From: CAYURH01 sp964447105
GTDB lineage: Bacteria; Patescibacteriota; Saccharimonadia; Saccharimonadales; EFPC-124
Assembly (NCBI GenBank): GCA_964447105.1
Contig: CAYURH010000006.1
Span: 1-52,625, forward strand
Direction of reading: 5' to 3'
Length of the DNA stretch: 52,625 nucleotides
Within the stretch, counting starts at the first letter, position 1, and the number at the start of each line of letters is the position of its first letter. The notes beneath the pieces were generated by a model. That model was not told the DNA's origin. It ran no database searches and worked only from the letters and a program-made list of their open reading frames with translations. The position numbers and the translations under genes are program-made. Positions 16,752 through 24,758 of this stretch are shown here, one piece after another.

Positions 16752-16786
16752 GCTCGCGCCGGCAGCTCACCACTGCCGGCGCGAGC
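16752..16786 (+). terminator. 14-bp perfect hairpin after lipoprotein 4
   Basis: GCTCGCGCCGGCAG and CTGCCGGCGCGAGC pair exactly; followed by CGAATATAC, no U tract. Confidence 0.6.
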
Positions 16787-16828
16787 CGAATATACAATTT
16801 GTGAAATTATAGTTACAATATATACATA

Positions 16829-17338
16829 ATGTTGGGTCGAAAAATCAAAAAAGCCAAAGCGATTTCTCGAGCTCATATTAAATCTACATACGAAAAGGTC
16901 GGATCCAAAGCACACGCCGCCGCTCAGCCCGTGCTGTCACGCGTAGTCGACGAAAAGCATCAGCGCGTGCGCGTACTCATTACCAACGAAGAGGGCGAGC
17001 TGCTACTCGTGCGCAGCTGGTTTAGCCATCAAAATTGGAGTCTGCCCGGGGGTGGTATGCATCGCACCGAAACACCAGCCGAAGCTGCTGGCCGCGAAGT
17101 GTTCGAAGAAACGGGCGTGCGCGTACCCATAGACGAGCTGCAAGAAATCGGCACGTTTGTGAACCCAGCGTCGCGGACCAAATTTACTATTATTTGTTTT
17201 GCTATTACGGTCGCCAAACGACCCGCCAACATCGCTCGCCGCCGTCAGCTAGAGATGCTAGACGTGTCGTGGTTTCCGCGCGAACATTTGCCGCGCCATC
17301 TTAGCCCGACAGTTACCGAAGCCCTAAAGTTAACCTAG
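16829..17338 (+). CDS. Nudix hydrolase
   Basis: Hydrolyses a nucleoside diphosphate linked to another group; the substrate cannot be read from sequence. The 169-residue product has a complete Nudix box (about 74-96: GGGMHRTETPAEAAG then REVFEETGV), with the metal-binding REVFEE. An N-terminal ~40-residue basic helix precedes the Nudix fold and could be amphipathic. ATG at 16829, 9 nt after TACAAT (16814-16819), no Shine-Dalgarno: leaderless type. It is followed by the RpfB-like gene after 47 nt. Confidence 0.88.
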   Translation: MLGRKIKKAKAISRAHIKSTYEKVGSKAHAAAQPVLSRVVDEKHQRVRVLITNEEGELLLVRSWFSHQNWSLPGGGMHRTETPAEAAGREVFEETGVRVPIDELQEIGTFVNPASRTKFTIICFAITVAKRPANIARRRQLEMLDVSWFPREHLPRHLSPTVTEALKLT

Positions 17339-17364
17339 TTTTTCCCTGCGCTTGCACGATTTGA

Positions 17365-17370
17365 TATAAT
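17365..17370 (+). promoter_or_regulatory. -10 box of the RpfB-like gene
   Basis: TATAAT with TGA extension, 15 nt before ATG 17386. Confidence 0.55.
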
Positions 17371-17385
17371 GGCCTTCAGCATCAT

Positions 17386-18603
17386 ATGCATACACAAGGA
17401 CGTTTTTTGGGAAGACGAGGTCTTTGGTGGGCTGGCGCTACGGCACTAGCACTTGTGTTTGCTATTTTCTTCATTAATGTGCCGCATACCCGTGCCGAAA
17501 ACGAGCGGGTGATTACTATTTATCATGACGGCGTGGAGCAGACGGTCGTGACCGACGCCACGACGGTCAAAGATGTGTTGGCGCGCGTGAATGTGAGTTT
17601 ACAGAAATACGACAATGTCGAACCGGCTGTCGATACCACGCTGGTAGCCCCGAGTTACAACATCAATGTCTATCGCGCTCGCCCCGTCACCATTGTCGAC
17701 GGCCCAAGCCGCTACGACGTCATGACGGCGTCTACGAGCTCAGAAGAAATTATCCGCAGCGCCAAACTGGCGTTGTACCCCGAAGACACTACCGCTATGG
17801 AGCGCATCAACGATTTTGTGGCTGAAGGCAGTGTCGGGCTCAAACTGGTGATTCACCGTGCCACACCGATCAATCTTGTACTTTACGGCAAACAGTTGAG
17901 TGTCCGCACCCAGAGCCAAACCGTGGGCGATTTATTGAAAGAAAAAAACGTCGTGCTAGGCAGCCAAGATGGCACCAACACACCACTCAACACTGCAATC
18001 ACTGCCAATATGACGCTCACCGTGTGGCGCAACGGCGTGCAAACGGTAGCACAAGACGAAGATGTGCCATTCTCTACTCGCCAGATCAAAGACGTGGACC
18101 GACCACTGGGCTACAAGAGCGTGCAAACGGCTGGTGTGCTAGGCAAGCGTAGTGTCACATACGAAATCAACACGCAAGACGGCCGCGAAATATCTCGTAC
18201 CGAAATCCAAAGCGTCATCACCGCGCAACCCCAAGAACAAGTAGAAGTGGTAGGCGTCAAACCGCCGGTCAACCTTAGTGTCAGCAAGGCCGAGCTCATG
18301 ACTGCCGTGGGCATTCCTGAAAGCGACTGGGCTTACGTAGACTACATTATCACTCGCGAAAGCGGCTGGTGCGCTACCAAATGGCAGGGCGAATGGGGTG
18401 TTTGCCCTGCATATCACGGCGCACCTACCAGTGGTGGCTATGGGTTATGCCAAAGCACGCCGCCCGGCAAAATGGCCGCCGCAGGCCCCGACTGGCAGTA
18501 CAACCCCATCACTCAGCTCACCTGGTGCAATAATTACGCCCTCAAAAAATATAAAAGCTGGGCCGCAGCCTACAATTACTGGGTTGCGCACCACAACTGG
18601 TAG
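17386..18603 (+). CDS. RpfB-like cell-wall transglycosylase (ubiquitin-like DUF348 repeats + G5 + lysozyme-like domain)
   Basis: A 405-residue exported protein. Membrane segment at about 13-31 (WWAGATALALVFAIFFI). Two to three DUF348-type repeats follow (about 40-100, 110-150 and 155-215; RVITIYHDGVEQTVVTDATT, INLVLYGKQLSV), then a G5 domain (about 220-300, GKRSVTYEINTQDGREISRT). The lysozyme-like C-terminal domain (about 310-405) has the catalytic-Glu motif YIITRESGW, GYGLCQSTPP and YNYWVAHHNW. The order is that of actinobacterial RpfB, but the last domain is of the SLT/lysozyme type with four Cys. It should cleave peptidoglycan glycan strands, of the cell itself or of a host. Confidence 0.85.
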   Translation: MHTQGRFLGRRGLWWAGATALALVFAIFFINVPHTRAENERVITIYHDGVEQTVVTDATTVKDVLARVNVSLQKYDNVEPAVDTTLVAPSYNINVYRARPVTIVDGPSRYDVMTASTSSEEIIRSAKLALYPEDTTAMERINDFVAEGSVGLKLVIHRATPINLVLYGKQLSVRTQSQTVGDLLKEKNVVLGSQDGTNTPLNTAITANMTLTVWRNGVQTVAQDEDVPFSTRQIKDVDRPLGYKSVQTAGVLGKRSVTYEINTQDGREISRTEIQSVITAQPQEQVEVVGVKPPVNLSVSKAELMTAVGIPESDWAYVDYIITRESGWCATKWQGEWGVCPAYHGAPTSGGYGLCQSTPPGKMAAAGPDWQYNPITQLTWCNNYALKKYKSWAAAYNYWVAHHNW

Positions 18604-18630
18604 CATGACCATAGCTTTTTCTATAAACAC

Positions 18631-19425
18631 ATGGTAACCCCCAAAAAATCTCTGGGCCAACATTGGCTCTTCGACAGCAAATCTCTCGGCGCCATCGCCG
18701 ATGCGGCGACCATCCAGCCCACCGACACCATTCTGGAAATCGGTCCCGGCCTCGGCCCCTTGACCATTGAGCTCACTCAGCGCGCCCACCAGGTAGTAGC
18801 CGTAGAGCTGGACGACCAACTGGCTCGTGAACTGCCGGCCCGCGTTCCGGCCCATAACTTGCGCGTGGTGCACCAAGATATTTTGCAATTTGATCTGTCG
18901 CAACTCCCTGCCGGCTACAAAGTTGTGGCCAACGTGCCGTATTATCTCACCAGCAACCTGGTGCGTAGTCTGCTCGAATCGCCAACACCACCCAGCGTCA
19001 TTGTCATGCTCATCCAAAAAGAAGTCGCCCAGCGTCTTGCCGCCACCCCTGGCGACATGAGTATATTAGCCGTTAGCGCTCAATTTTACGCCGATATCAG
19101 CCTGGACGTGTTGGTGCCGCGCGACAAATTTGACCCACCGCCACAAGTGGATTCGCAAGTGGTTGTCATGCACTACCGCGGTCCACGCTATAGTGACGTG
19201 TCGCCCCAAGATTTTATGCGTGTGGTCAAAGCTGGTTTTAGTGAAAAGCGCAAAATGCTCCGCAGTAGCTTGGCCGGTGGCTTGCATCGCGACAAATCCG
19301 ATGTGGAGCAATTCCTGCGCATTGCCAACATCGCCCCTGACAAACGCGCCGAAGCGCTGTCACTTGACGACTGGCATGCGTTGGCCCTCGCTGTTGACCA
19401 CCGACTCCACCCCCTGATACACTAA
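18631..19425 (+). CDS. rsmA: 16S rRNA (adenine1518-N6/adenine1519-N6)-dimethyltransferase
   Basis: Dimethylates two adenines near the 3' end of 16S rRNA during small-subunit assembly. The 264-residue product has KKSLGQHWLFD at the N terminus, the SAM-binding EIGPGLGPLT (about 36-45), VAVELDD (about 57), QDILQFD (about 84), the catalytic NVPYYLTS (about 101-108; the family usually has NLPY) and the KRRK-like C terminus SEKRKMLRSSL. The ATG at 18631 lies 27 nt after the RpfB-like gene, with no Shine-Dalgarno. Confidence 0.94.
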   Translation: MVTPKKSLGQHWLFDSKSLGAIADAATIQPTDTILEIGPGLGPLTIELTQRAHQVVAVELDDQLARELPARVPAHNLRVVHQDILQFDLSQLPAGYKVVANVPYYLTSNLVRSLLESPTPPSVIVMLIQKEVAQRLAATPGDMSILAVSAQFYADISLDVLVPRDKFDPPPQVDSQVVVMHYRGPRYSDVSPQDFMRVVKAGFSEKRKMLRSSLAGGLHRDKSDVEQFLRIANIAPDKRAEALSLDDWHALALAVDHRLHPLIH

Positions 19426-19492
19426 ACAAGTTATGATAGTTTAGATCACATTCACCCAAAATTAGCCCCGTTATTTTATTTGGAGAATCCAT

Positions 19493-21157
19493 ATGATCGC
19501 AACTATCCGGGTAGCCGACAAAAGTTTCGGCCCCACCTCTCTCTATCACAATCTGCAGCTCACCATTCAAAAAGGCGAAAAACTCGCCATCATTGGCCGC
19601 AACGGCGTAGGTAAATCTACGCTATTTCGCATTATGGATGGATCTGACGGCGATTTTGAAGGCGATATCATCTACAAAAAAGGTGTGGTGGTGGCCAGTA
19701 CGCGCCAAGAGCACCACGACGTTGCATCTCAGACGGCAGTTGAATATATTTTGCAGGAGTTGCCGCAGTATGCGCGACTCAAACACATCATCGAAACGTA
19801 CCCCGCACATATGGGTGACAATGCCGCCAAACAGGCACAGTTTGCTGATGCTGTAGAACAGTTCGCCGAGCACGGGTTTTACCATGTGGAAGACGAAGTG
19901 CGCGCCACACTGGCGGATTATCAACTGGCCGACAAAGCCGACGCACAAGTGGGTACGCTCTCGGGTGGCGAACGGCGTTTTATAGAGTTGGTCAAACTGG
20001 CGCACGCACGGGCTGATCTGTTGCTTATCGACGAGCCCACCAACCACATGGATTTTGTGGCCAAAGCTCGATTTGTTAAATGGTTCAAAAACGCACCGCA
20101 AGCCATAGTGGTGATTAGTCACGACCGCGATGTGCTAGCCGACGTGGATAGAATTGTGGAGATGATTGACGGCCAAGCTCGCAGTTTTGTGGGCAACTAC
20201 GCCGCATATTTGCGTCAAAATAGCCTGACCACCGCGACCCAGCTGCAGGATTACGAAACCAGCTTGCGTACTATCACCAACCTCGACAAACAGATCGCCT
20301 GGGCCCGTTCCAAAAAAGCTGGTTGGAGCGGCACCGCCGACAAAAAGAACCCGTTCTTGGTCATGGAAAATCGTTTGCTCAAACAAAAACAAGAAATTTT
20401 GGAGACCCTCAACAAGCCCAGTTTTTGGGTCGACCAAGAATCACTGGAGCAACTCAACGACAAAGTCACCGAAAAATACCACCGCTACAAAGCCAAAAAC
20501 ATCCGCGTACAGCCCAAGACACCTCAGGCGCACCGCGGCGCGCATTTAGTGGCGGTCGAAAAGATCACACTGGGGTACGATCAACCGCTATTTACGGGTA
20601 TGACATTCGCTATCGACGCTGGCGACAGGGTAGAGTTGCGTGGGCGCAACGGCGCGGGTAAATCCACGCTAATTGCTGCCATCATGGCTGCAGCTGCCGG
20701 AGAGCGACCACCAACATTGCAGGCTGGCGAGATAGTAGTGGACAAAAAATGTCGCATCGGCCGCTACGAACAGGAGCTAGACGCGTCATATTTGGATGTG
20801 ACTTTGGGCGAAGCTATCGAGCGCATTTACACATCGATTGGTATAGCCGCGACCGAGCAGCAACTTATGAAAACGCTCAGCGATTATTTGTTTGACCCGC
20901 ATGTCGACCGCGCCAAATCAGTGGCCCAACTTTCGGGCGGCCAAAAAGCCAGGCTGCAGCTAATCCGCATGTTTGCCGGCAACCCCAATTTGCTGATTTT
21001 AGACGAGCCCACCAACCACCTGGACTTGCCATCGATCGAAGAATTAGAACTAGCTTTGGCGCGCTACGACGGCGCTATTTTGTACGTGTCGCACGACAGT
21101 TATTTTCAGAAACAAATTGGCGGCCAGTGGGTGAATGTGGGCGGCGGGCTGGAATAG
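19493..21157 (+). CDS. ABC-F family ATPase
   Basis: A 554-residue soluble protein with two ABC domains and no membrane segments, as in ribosome-associated ABC-F proteins that act in translation. Domain 1 has Walker A GRNGVGKST (about 36-44), LSGGERR (about 159) and LLLIDEPTNHMD (about 176-187). A charged linker with paired helices (about 250-345) follows. Domain 2 has GRNGAGKST (about 385), LSGGQKA and LLILDEPTNHLD. The ATG at 19493 follows TTGGAG with 7 nt spacing, one of the few housekeeping-type genes here with a Shine-Dalgarno. The sub-group cannot be assigned from motifs alone. Confidence 0.88.
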   Translation: MIATIRVADKSFGPTSLYHNLQLTIQKGEKLAIIGRNGVGKSTLFRIMDGSDGDFEGDIIYKKGVVVASTRQEHHDVASQTAVEYILQELPQYARLKHIIETYPAHMGDNAAKQAQFADAVEQFAEHGFYHVEDEVRATLADYQLADKADAQVGTLSGGERRFIELVKLAHARADLLLIDEPTNHMDFVAKARFVKWFKNAPQAIVVISHDRDVLADVDRIVEMIDGQARSFVGNYAAYLRQNSLTTATQLQDYETSLRTITNLDKQIAWARSKKAGWSGTADKKNPFLVMENRLLKQKQEILETLNKPSFWVDQESLEQLNDKVTEKYHRYKAKNIRVQPKTPQAHRGAHLVAVEKITLGYDQPLFTGMTFAIDAGDRVELRGRNGAGKSTLIAAIMAAAAGERPPTLQAGEIVVDKKCRIGRYEQELDASYLDVTLGEAIERIYTSIGIAATEQQLMKTLSDYLFDPHVDRAKSVAQLSGGQKARLQLIRMFAGNPNLLILDEPTNHLDLPSIEELELALARYDGAILYVSHDSYFQKQIGGQWVNVGGGLE

Positions 21158-21175
21158 TTAATAAGACATTTATTG

Positions 21176-21210
21176 CCGGCACTCACTGCGCGGGTGTCAG
21201 TGAGTGCCGG
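21176..21210. terminator. 13-bp perfect hairpin between convergent genes
   Basis: CCGGCACTCACTG (21176-21188) pairs exactly with CAGTGAGTGCCGG (21198-21210). It lies between the ABC-F stop and the stop of the minus-strand hydroxylase-like gene. Confidence 0.65.
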
Positions 21211-21215
21211 GTGGT

Positions 21216-21836
21216 TCAGGCCGCGCGCTCTTCGTAATCGGCCAGCGCTATCACCAGGTGAAGTCGCGGCTGCTCAGAAGCGTTAACCGCCGTGTGCAGG
21301 CCGGTAGTGTCAAAGACATGGCACAGGCCATCTGCCCGCACATGGTGTGTTTCGCCGGTGCCAGACAGCAAAAAACAGTCCGGGTTGGTGTCGATGGCAA
21401 AGTGTGCTCGCGGTGCCTGATCGGTGTGCATTTTGTACACCGTTAGCGGTGGCAAAAGCATCACCCGCATCCGGCCCGGGGTAAAGGGTAGCGCACGGTA
21501 CAGATCTTCAAGCGCCGTTTGGCGCAGTTCCTGGTTGAACTCCGTGAACTCAAGTTCGCTGTACACCCGCTGCCCGTCCGACAGAGTTTGGATGTTGTTG
21601 CCGTCGTAGAACGGGTCGCGGGCGGCGGGGCGATGGGTTAGCGATACTGCTCGCAAAACTTCGCCGATGCCTTTGTTTTTCGCCCGAATTGGGTGTTTTG
21701 CCAGCAGCTCACGGCAAGCCTGCTGCAGGGCCGCAATATCAACCCCTAGGTCGTACGTCGCCACCCAAAAGCATTTTTTGCTCCGGGCAGCGGCCAGCGC
21801 GTCGGTTAGGTCAAGAACGTGCCTGTGTTTCGACAT
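21216..21836 (-). CDS. aspartyl/asparaginyl beta-hydroxylase-like 2-oxoglutarate oxygenase
   Basis: 206 residues. The C-terminal half shows the double-stranded beta-helix signature of the Asp/Asn hydroxylase family (PF05118 type): MHTDQAPRAHFAID with the HxD iron ligands and RxH, a Gly-turn strand, HVFDTTGLHTAVNAS with the distal His, and QPRLHLVIAL with the Arg that binds 2-oxoglutarate. The N-terminal half is unrecognised. The start at 21836 (MSKHRH) was chosen because TACTAT lies 6 nt before it; in-frame ATGs at 21863 and 21884 are alternatives. Substrate could be a protein or peptide; inferred. Confidence 0.7.
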   Translation of the reverse strand: MSKHRHVLDLTDALAAARSKKCFWVATYDLGVDIAALQQACRELLAKHPIRAKNKGIGEVLRAVSLTHRPAARDPFYDGNNIQTLSDGQRVYSELEFTEFNQELRQTALEDLYRALPFTPGRMRVMLLPPLTVYKMHTDQAPRAHFAIDTNPDCFLLSGTGETHHVRADGLCHVFDTTGLHTAVNASEQPRLHLVIALADYEERAA

Positions 21837-21883
21837 GCTTTTATAGTACTTACTAAACCACATTAATAACAGATGTCTTCCCA

Positions 21884-21912
21884 TTGATTTAGATATAAGT
21901 TTATGTTATCAT
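21884..21912 (+). promoter_or_regulatory. promoter of the 21966-22457 gene
   Basis: TTGATT (21884-21889), 17 nt, TATCAT (21907-21912) with TGT extension. The leader contains CAGGGA/TCCCTG, a small hairpin near 21926-21940. Confidence 0.6.
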
Positions 21913-21965
21913 ATATGTTATCCACAGGGAGTTTCCCTGGGAGTATAAGTTGCGCGAGGTGACAC

Positions 21966-22457
21966 ATGATTCTCACCCGCAAGGCAATGGTTGAGCTGTG
22001 GCGCCAGATGATGGTGCTCCTGGAGATCCTGAACGTAGTCAAAGCAGACTACGACCAATATCTCCTTGAAGCCCTTGGTAAGCCCAGCCAGACCAGAACG
22101 CGTCACCGCAAGCAGTGGCACATGAAGGATCTGCAGCTCGCACATGGCAAAACGCCCCTTGGTTTTGGCCTCTGGGCGGCAAGTCCTGATCGAGCGGACA
22201 GCCCGAATGTTGTCATCATCTTTGCGTCAGACTGTCGGTCGGTGTTGAGACGGATCGGTAAAATTCTGCGGAATCATCCGACGCTCAGTATCCGCAAGTA
22301 CCAAGACGGACTGTACGAAGGTGACACGGGGAAGTGGTATCTGGAACTTCTGGTTACAGAATTCCCCAACGCCACCCTGTTCACCAACTACATCGCCCTG
22401 CCCGACCCTCCGAAGGAGCGCGAAGATGCTGCTGGCCATCAGCCAGAGCGCGCATGA
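21966..22457 (+). CDS. hypothetical protein, accessory gene
   Basis: A 163-residue soluble protein, Lys/Arg-rich, with predicted helix at the N terminus (RKAMVELWRQMMVLLEILNVV) and alternating strands later (NVVIIFASD, KWYLELLVTEF). No export signal or recognised family. The ATG at 21966 follows GCGAGGTGA (Shine-Dalgarno). Own promoter upstream and hairpin at 22463-22501 downstream, so it looks like an autonomous unit. Confidence 0.7.
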   Translation: MILTRKAMVELWRQMMVLLEILNVVKADYDQYLLEALGKPSQTRTRHRKQWHMKDLQLAHGKTPLGFGLWAASPDRADSPNVVIIFASDCRSVLRRIGKILRNHPTLSIRKYQDGLYEGDTGKWYLELLVTEFPNATLFTNYIALPDPPKEREDAAGHQPERA

Positions 22458-22462
22458 CGCCA

Positions 22463-22501
22463 GCCCGCCGCCAGTCCCTACGTGGGGACAAGGCGGCGGG
22501 C
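22463..22501 (+). terminator. 10-bp GC hairpin extended by GTCCC/GGGGAC
   Basis: GCCCGCCGCC (22463-22472) pairs with GGCGGCGGGC (22492-22501); an inner GTCCC/GGGGAC adds to the stem. No U tract. Confidence 0.55.
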
Positions 22502-22534
22502 AAAAGCGAAATTATCTATAAATACTAGGGGAAT

Positions 22535-22559
22535 AAAAAAGCGCCAGACTGGCGTTTTG
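22535..22559. terminator. bidirectional terminator
   Basis: A run of A, CGCCAG-A-CTGGCG, then TTTTG: works in both directions between the 22457 and 22621 gene ends. Confidence 0.75.
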
Positions 22560-22575
22560 TATAAGTGTGTTGCCG

Positions 22576-22614
22576 GGCCGGCCGTCCGCGCAGCGATGCG
22601 TGAGACGGCCGGCC
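22576..22614 (-). terminator. 11-bp perfect hairpin after the 22621-22956 gene
   Basis: GGCCGGCCGTC (22576-22586) and GACGGCCGGCC (22604-22614) are exact complements. No U tract on the minus strand. Confidence 0.55.
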
Positions 22615-22620
22615 GCAGTG

Positions 22621-22956
22621 TTACGACGAGATCCAGTTGCCGACCAAGCCCAGGACTGAGATGAATGCCAGGCCGGCGGACAGGATTGCCCCGATGGCCG
22701 TTCTGGCCCAGGGCCAGAAGTACGAGTTGCTGGCGGTCGTTCGGACCCAGGTCCAGAACTCCTGCCCATTGAGGGGCGGGATGGGCCAGGCTTCTCCACC
22801 AGACTTCATGTACAGGACGAAGGCGATAATCGCCACCGTCCCTGAAATCGGCCAGCACCCGCAGCAGAGCAGCGGTGTTGCCAGCGCTGCCCAGGTGAAG
22901 CGTTGCGTGGCGGGGCTGAGAGCTGCGGCCGGGGGTGCCACAGGGGATCCAGGCAT
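22621..22956 (-). CDS. small two-helix membrane protein
   Basis: 111 residues. A Pro/Ala-rich N-terminal stretch is followed by a hydrophobic segment with a CCGC cluster (about 22-50), a polar loop (PPLNGQEFWTWVRTT) and a second helix near the C terminus (AIGAILSAGLAFISVLGLVG). The ATG at 22956 has AAGGA 7 nt upstream on its strand. It is divergent from metG. No family recognised. Confidence 0.7.
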   Translation of the reverse strand: MPGSPVAPPAAALSPATQRFTWAALATPLLCCGCWPISGTVAIIAFVLYMKSGGEAWPIPPLNGQEFWTWVRTTASNSYFWPWARTAIGAILSAGLAFISVLGLVGNWISS

Positions 22957-23038
22957 AGTTCGTCCTTAATGTGCGTCAGAGCCGATCTGTCAGTAACAGT
23001 ATTATAATACCATAAACGAGTAAGGAACGCAAGTATTT

Positions 23039-23067
23039 TTGACTTCCTCCATCTGTTGCGTTACACT
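23039..23067 (+). promoter_or_regulatory. promoter of a possible small RNA upstream of metG
   Basis: TTGACT (23039-23044), exactly 17 nt, TACACT (23062-23067). It is 125 nt before metG and directly precedes the foldable segment at 23079-23138. Confidence 0.5.
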
Positions 23068-23078
23068 TACGTCAATGC

Positions 23079-23138
23079 TAGGTAATATCTGCATCAGCTC
23101 AGCAATGCTCATGCGCCCGCGCGGCGCCTGATTACCTA
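23079..23138 (+). ncRNA. candidate small structured RNA (three-way junction)
   Basis: TAGGTAAT (23079-23086) pairs with ATTACCTA (23131-23138). Two inner hairpins are possible: GCAT/ATGC (23091-23108) and GCGCC/GGCGC (about 23114-23128). A consensus promoter ends 11 nt before it. It does not have the arms of a tRNA. It could be a short RNA or a leader element of metG. No terminator U tract is seen. Prediction only. Confidence 0.3.
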
Positions 23139-23154
23139 CACTCTCATAATTACT

Positions 23155-23163
23155 CTGTTACAA
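23155..23163 (+). promoter_or_regulatory. extended -10 of metG
   Basis: TGT-TACAAT ends 28 nt before the ATG at 23192; there is no Shine-Dalgarno in between. Confidence 0.45.
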
Positions 23164-23191
23164 TAAACCTATAACTCGAAACGATTTTAGT

Positions 23192-24703
23192 ATGAACAAA
23201 TTTTATATCACCACCGCTATCCCGTATGTAAATGCCAAACCACACATTGGTAACGCTATCGACTATGTGTTGGCTGACAGCCTGGCCCGCCTACACAAAC
23301 AGCAGGGGAGTGAGGTGTTTTTTGAGGTCGGTACCGACGAGCATGGCGCCAAAATTGCCCAAAAAGCCGAAGAACTCAAGCAAACACCGCAAGCCTACAC
23401 TGACGACATGGTGAAAATATTTGAAGCGTTTATCAAAAAACTCAACGTCGACTACACCGCTTTCATTCGTACCACCAACCCCGAGCACGAAAAAGCCGTA
23501 CAGACAGTCTGGACGCAGTTGCAGCAATACGTCTACAAAGGCAAATACGAAGGTTGGTACTGCACCGGTTGCGAAACGTTCGTGACCGACGCCGAAGCCA
23601 CCGCCAACAACGGCGTATGCCCGTTGCACAACAAACCGTATCAGCGTCTGAGCGAAGAGAACTATTTCTTCAAACTCAGTTCCTTTGGTGAACAAATCCG
23701 CCAAGCCCTCGTTGCTGGCGAGATGAAGATTGTGCCTAGCCACCGCCAAAACGAAATTTTACAGTTGATAGAAAAAGGTCTAGAAGACATCAGTATTTCC
23801 CGCCCCAAAGCTCATCTAAGCTGGGGCGTACCAGTGCCCGGCGACCCTGATCATGTGATGTATGTGTGGTTTGAGGCGTTGCTCAACTATATTACAGTGC
23901 TCGGTTATCCTGACGGTGAGAATTTTGCCAAATTTTGGCCGGCGGATGTGTGGGTGGGCGGCAAAGACATCTTGCGTTTTCATGCTGCAATATTCCCAGC
24001 CATGTTGATCGGTTTGAATCTGCCATTGCCCAAGACACTTATGGTACATGGCCACGTGATGTCTGATGGCAAAAAAATGAGCAAAACATTGGGCAACGTG
24101 GTGGATCCTGTTGAAATTGTAGACGGCTATGGTGTAGACGCCTTTCGCTATTTTTTCTTGCGGCATATTCCCACGCTAGACGACGGAGATTTCACCTGGG
24201 AAAAGTTCGAAAATTCGTACAACAACGAGCTGGGCAACGAGCTGGGCAACCTGGTGCAGCGTGTGGCGGCTATGATTAATCGTTATCAGCAAGGCGTGAT
24301 TGGCGACATGCCACGGCCAGAGCACGACAGCGGCATTTACCAGGATGAGCTGCGCCAATACCGTATTGATCGGGCGCTTGACTACGTTTGGCTGATGATT
24401 CGTAACCTCAATATCTATCTGGAGCAGGTAAAACCGTGGGAATTAGCCAAAAAGCCAGAACAAGCCGAACATCTACAAGAAGTATTGGCGTACGCCGCCG
24501 GGAGTCTAGAGCAAGTGGCTGATCTGTTGTGGCCATTCCTACCCACCACTGCCGAAGCTATCAAACATATCTTTGCTAACGGTCAAGTCACACCATACAA
24601 CGGTGTGTTGTTCCCCAAAGTCTACAAGCATACACCCGACCCAGCGGCTGGTAAGGGCGACAGGCCAAAATCGCAAACCCCCGAAAATCAAAAAACCGCC
24701 TAA
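23192..24703 (+). CDS. metG: methionyl-tRNA synthetase
   Basis: Charges tRNA-Met with methionine. The 503-residue class I enzyme has TTAIPYVNAKPHIGN (HIGH-type motif at about 18-21), the zinc-knuckle pattern CTGC...CPLH (about 127-150), and GKKMSKTLGN (KMSKS motif, about 290-299). The anticodon-binding helical domain follows. The C-terminal tail (about 485-503) is polar and low-complexity. The long C-terminal tRNA-binding domain found in some MetRS is absent, as is common in short-form enzymes. Confidence 0.95.
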   Translation: MNKFYITTAIPYVNAKPHIGNAIDYVLADSLARLHKQQGSEVFFEVGTDEHGAKIAQKAEELKQTPQAYTDDMVKIFEAFIKKLNVDYTAFIRTTNPEHEKAVQTVWTQLQQYVYKGKYEGWYCTGCETFVTDAEATANNGVCPLHNKPYQRLSEENYFFKLSSFGEQIRQALVAGEMKIVPSHRQNEILQLIEKGLEDISISRPKAHLSWGVPVPGDPDHVMYVWFEALLNYITVLGYPDGENFAKFWPADVWVGGKDILRFHAAIFPAMLIGLNLPLPKTLMVHGHVMSDGKKMSKTLGNVVDPVEIVDGYGVDAFRYFFLRHIPTLDDGDFTWEKFENSYNNELGNELGNLVQRVAAMINRYQQGVIGDMPRPEHDSGIYQDELRQYRIDRALDYVWLMIRNLNIYLEQVKPWELAKKPEQAEHLQEVLAYAAGSLEQVADLLWPFLPTTAEAIKHIFANGQVTPYNGVLFPKVYKHTPDPAAGKGDRPKSQTPENQKTA

Positions 24704-24725
24704 GCGGTCTGCAAAAGTTTTGCCT

Positions 24726-24753
24726 GCGGCGGGCCCGGTGTGGGGCCCGCCGC
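24726..24753. terminator. 11-bp GC hairpin between convergent genes
   Basis: GCGGCGGGCCC (24726-24736) pairs exactly with GGGCCCGCCGC (24743-24753), between the metG stop and the stop of the 24759-25400 gene. Confidence 0.6.
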
Positions 24754-24758
24754 TCGTG

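Noticed and set aside
23079..23138. tRNA gene upstream of metG
   Set aside because: The outer stem is suggestive, but the anticodon and T arms are missing and the length is too short.
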